Below the pieces are notes generated by a model that searched no databases, was not told where the DNA came from, and saw nothing but the letters and a program-made list of their open reading frames with translations. A program made the translations under genes and the position numbers. A stretch of 64,000 nt of DNA from positions 62,001-126,000 of the forward strand of contig JASSUL010000002.1 of the NCBI GenBank assembly GCA_031963005.1, written 5' to 3'. This document shows positions 62,118 through 64,000 of this stretch, one piece after another. The stretch is from JASSUD01 sp031963005. Its GTDB lineage: Bacteria; Pseudomonadota; Gammaproteobacteria; Burkholderiales; Burkholderiaceae. Within the stretch, counting starts at the first letter, position 1. Every line of letters starts with the position of its first letter.

Positions 62118-62525
62118 CTATTCTTGGCCATAAAAGGTTTGTACAGCGATATACGCTGTGATTATCGCAATGCCTGCCTCAGCGGCAGCGGTCAGAGCGT
62201 ATAGTCCTAAGAGGCTTGATTGAATGTGTACAGGCACGGTGTTTTTGATGTGCTGATCAGATGTGTTCTGAATGACTTTGTAGGCAGCTACTCCTGCACT
62301 TACACAACTCACAAGCGTGCAGAAGGAATGGTAGGCCGAGAGTTTACTGACTGCATTCAAGGGCGTGCATATATTCCATCTTTGAGGCTGTTTTTGAGGT
62401 GGTTTTGCTGGTGTCCGAGCTTGTATTCGTTGGCGCCGCGATTTTGCGGCGTTCGCTTTATTGGTTTGGGGCGCCAATATCATGCTGTTATGGTTGTTAT
62501 GAGGGCGGATGAGGGGTATATGCAT
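62118..62525 (-). CDS. Hypothetical two-helix membrane protein
   Basis: The ATG at 62525 (MHIPLIRPHNNHNSMIL) follows AGGGA by seven bases; the frame extends to 62549. The 135-residue protein has a basic, Gln/Lys/Pro-rich N-terminal half (KSRRQRIQARTPAKPPQKQP). Two hydrophobic segments follow at about residues 66-85 and 105-128 (LLGLYALTAAAEAGIAIITA). It is similar in plan to the other small accessory membrane proteins of the window. No family recognised; it may be expressed independently of metK. Confidence 0.55.
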   Translation of the reverse strand: MHIPLIRPHNNHNSMILAPQTNKANAAKSRRQRIQARTPAKPPQKQPQRWNICTPLNAVSKLSAYHSFCTLVSCVSAGVAAYKVIQNTSDQHIKNTVPVHIQSSLLGLYALTAAAEAGIAIITAYIAVQTFYGQE

Positions 62526-62731
62526 TTTTTTCCCTGAATGCAAGGACACGCTGAATAGGACAGTGGCAAGTTAGTTTTATTTTTATGATGGAATCTTATT
62601 GGACTGCATTGGTACGTGTATTTAGTTATATCCCATGTATCAATAAACGCCTTCTAGAAGAGGCCTAGAAGAGCGGGGAATAAATCTAAAAAGAATAGGG
62701 GTAAATAAAATCGCCCTCTATCAAATAACTG

Positions 62732-62760
62732 CATAAATTTAGGAGAAGCCGCGATATAAT
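62732..62760 (+). promoter_or_regulatory. Candidate metK promoter
   Basis: A consensus TATAAT is at 62755-62760. The sequence 17 bases upstream (CATAAA, 62732-62737) is a poor -35. Transcription would start near 62767, exactly at the base of the leader hairpin described next. This supports the -10 call. Confidence 0.5.
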
Positions 62761-62762
62761 GC

Positions 62763-62984
62763 AGTCCTTCGCCGAGTTAACCGACAACTTGCGGGGCGAG
62801 GGCGTTGTGGAACCATTGCGTATGCATATGGCTTCTGTGGCGTAAAAAATCCGCTAAAGCGTCGTCGCTTCTCCTTCCGGAAGCTGGCGCGCACATCGAA
62901 GTGCTCTGTGTATTTGCGCTGGTGTTCATCCAAGACCAGGTCGAATAAATAGGCACTCTTTATCCACCTGCTTCTTGAGGATAA
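62763..62984 (+). promoter_or_regulatory. Structured 5' leader of metK
   Basis: An approximately 220-base leader. CTTCGCC (62767-62773) pairs with GGCGAGG (62795-62801), and inside it AGTT pairs with AACT, giving a nested stem-loop at the very 5' end. Further GC-rich pairing is possible around 62860-62900 (GCGTCGTCGCTTCTCC, TTCCGGAAGCTGGCGCGC). A frame on the opposite strand is not protein-like. It may be a cis-regulatory RNA controlling S-adenosylmethionine synthesis, but I cannot assign it to a known riboswitch class. Confidence 0.45.
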
Positions 62985-62990
62985 GTGACT

Positions 62991-64000
62991 GTGTCCCATG
63001 ATTATCTCTTTACTTCTGAATCTGTATCCGAAGGCCATCCTGATAAGGTTGCCGACCAGATCTCAGATGCCATTTTAGATGCTGCGCTTGAGCAGGATCC
63101 CCATTCCCGTATCGCCGCGGAGACGCTGTGTAATACCGGGCTCATTATTCTGGCTGGCGAAATTACCACGTCTGCGCATGTCGATTACATGCAAATTGCT
63201 AGGGATACGATCAAGCGCATTGGCTACGACAATACCGAATTCGGTATGGATTACCGAGGCTGCACGGTCTTGGTCGCTTATGACAAACAATCTTTAGATA
63301 TTGCCCAAGGGGTTGACCGCGCGCATGACGATGATCTCGATCAAGGCGCTGGGGATCAAGGTTTGATGTTTGGGTATGCGTGTGATGAAACGACAGAGCT
63401 GATGCCTTTGCCTATCCATCTAGCGCATCGCTTGGTCGAGCGTCAGGCGCAAGTGCGCAACGATGGGCGTTTGCCCTGGTTGCGTCCAGATGCTAAGTCG
63501 CAAGTGACATTGCGCTATGTAGACAATAAACCCCATAGTATCGATACGATCGTACTGTCCACGCAACACTCCCCTGAAATCTCGCTGTCTGATCTGCGCG
63601 AAGCGGTGATTGAAGAAATCATTAAACCTGTGCTTCCTGCAAACCTCATTCAAAAAGAGATCCGTTTCTTGGTAAACCCTACTGGGCGTTTTGTTGTTGG
63701 CGGACCTCAAGGAGATTGTGGATTAACCGGCCGCAAAATTATCGTAGATACCTACGGCGGTGCGGCTCCGCATGGAGGGGGCGCATTTTCAGGGAAGGAT
63801 CCATCGAAAGTGGATCGAAGCGCCGCTTACGCAGCGCGCTATGTGGCTAAAAATATTGTTGCAGCGGGCTTGGCTTCAAGGTGTTTAGTACAAATTTCCT
63901 ATGCGATTGGAGTCGCACAGCCGACTTCCTTGATGGTGAATACCTTTGGTACAGGGCGCCTCTCTGATAGTGAAATCACCGCATTAATTCGCAAGCATTT
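62991..64000 (+). CDS. metK: S-adenosylmethionine synthetase (3' end beyond window)
   Basis: MetK makes S-adenosylmethionine from methionine and ATP. The GTG at 62991 (then SHDYLFTSESVSEGHPDKV) gives the same N-terminal length as Burkholderia MetK; another in-frame GTG at 62985 is nearer the GAGG site (62977-62980). About 336 residues are in the window. Motifs: SEGHPDKVADQISDAILD, GAGDQGLMFGYACDET, the KIIVDTYGGAAPHGGGAFSGKDPSKVDRSAAY signature region, and SRCLVQISYAIGVAQPTS. The frame is open to the window end. It is divergent from the lpxL-dapF block, as in Burkholderia. Confidence 0.97.
   Translation, partial: MSHDYLFTSESVSEGHPDKVADQISDAILDAALEQDPHSRIAAETLCNTGLIILAGEITTSAHVDYMQIARDTIKRIGYDNTEFGMDYRGCTVLVAYDKQSLDIAQGVDRAHDDDLDQGAGDQGLMFGYACDETTELMPLPIHLAHRLVERQAQVRNDGRLPWLRPDAKSQVTLRYVDNKPHSIDTIVLSTQHSPEISLSDLREAVIEEIIKPVLPANLIQKEIRFLVNPTGRFVVGGPQGDCGLTGRKIIVDTYGGAAPHGGGAFSGKDPSKVDRSAAYAARYVAKNIVAAGLASRCLVQISYAIGVAQPTSLMVNTFGTGRLSDSEITALIRKH

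Noticed and set aside
62763..62984. Known SAM or SAH riboswitch
   Set aside because: I could not find the conserved cores of these classes, so only a generic structured leader is claimed.
62739..63038. 99-codon minus-strand frame over the metK leader
   Set aside because: It overlaps the metK start, has a very basic Arg-rich composition typical of antisense frames, and has no ribosome-binding site.

Overview
The window looks like a chromosomal piece of a reduced, host-associated member of the Burkholderiaceae (Betaproteobacteria). The protein sequences and several gene blocks follow the Burkholderia plan: folP-glmM; der-hfq-hflK-hflC-hisZ; yebC-purD-hemF-nadD-rsfS; nadA-nadC; metK / lpxL-dapF-DUF484-xerC; and dksA-hslV-hslU. 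DksA is of the betaproteobacterial type with a degenerate zinc finger, and there is a Burkholderia-type 16-strand porin. These blocks are interrupted by AT-rich inserts that carry eukaryotic-like genes (F-box-like and leucine-rich-repeat proteins), small Ser/Thr-rich membrane proteins, decayed transposases and many short palindromic repeats. This mixture fits an intracellular symbiont such as the fungal endosymbionts Mycoavidus or Candidatus Glomeribacter. The genus is an inference from composition and gene content, not a database result.

Layout. 1-5090: accessory AT-rich region ending at a decayed tyrosine integrase that abuts the 3' end of tRNA-Ser(GCU), probably an old genomic island. 5091-21003: a minus-strand core run with tRNA-Ser, lysC, hisZ, hflC, hflK, hfq, der, glmM, folP, secB, secA and a porin. 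21490-23533: coq7 (+), comEA (-) and an ABC-transporter relic. 23534-28380: an insert with a 1022-residue F-box-like protein that contains a 322-codon tandem duplication, followed by an ISNCY-type transposase relic. 28394-35529: heptose kinase (-), then purN, an RsmB-type methyltransferase, a fatty-acid desaturase, nadA and nadC (+). 36137-41231: parC and parE (-), separated by a nuclease fragment and a miniature element. 42508-47190: yebC, purD, hemF, nadD and rsfS (+). 47191-52839: accessory region with repeats, a small membrane protein, ridA, a broken F-box/LRR gene, an intact LRR gene and an IS3 relic. 52840-60490: a minus-strand core run with rnfB, hslU, hslV, dksA, xerC, DUF484, dapF and lpxL. 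60491-62960: small accessory proteins and a repeat. 62985-64000: the start of metK behind a structured leader.

The core genes serve amino-acid synthesis (lysC, dapF, hisZ, metK), NAD (nadA, nadC, nadD), purines (purN, purD), heme (hemF), ubiquinone (coq7), envelope assembly (glmM, hldE, lpxL, secA/B, porin), proteolysis (HslUV, HflKC), chromosome segregation (parC/E, xerC) and ribosome work (der, rsfS, RsmB).

The most unusual content is at two levels. First, at least three families of short inverted-repeat elements (about 75-185 bp) sit in gene spacers. Two large-family copies have exchanged internal blocks, another pair shares a core inside different termini, and several copies touch start or stop codons of essential genes. 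Second, the AT-rich inserts encode F-box-like and LRR proteins that would make sense as effectors acting inside a eukaryotic host.
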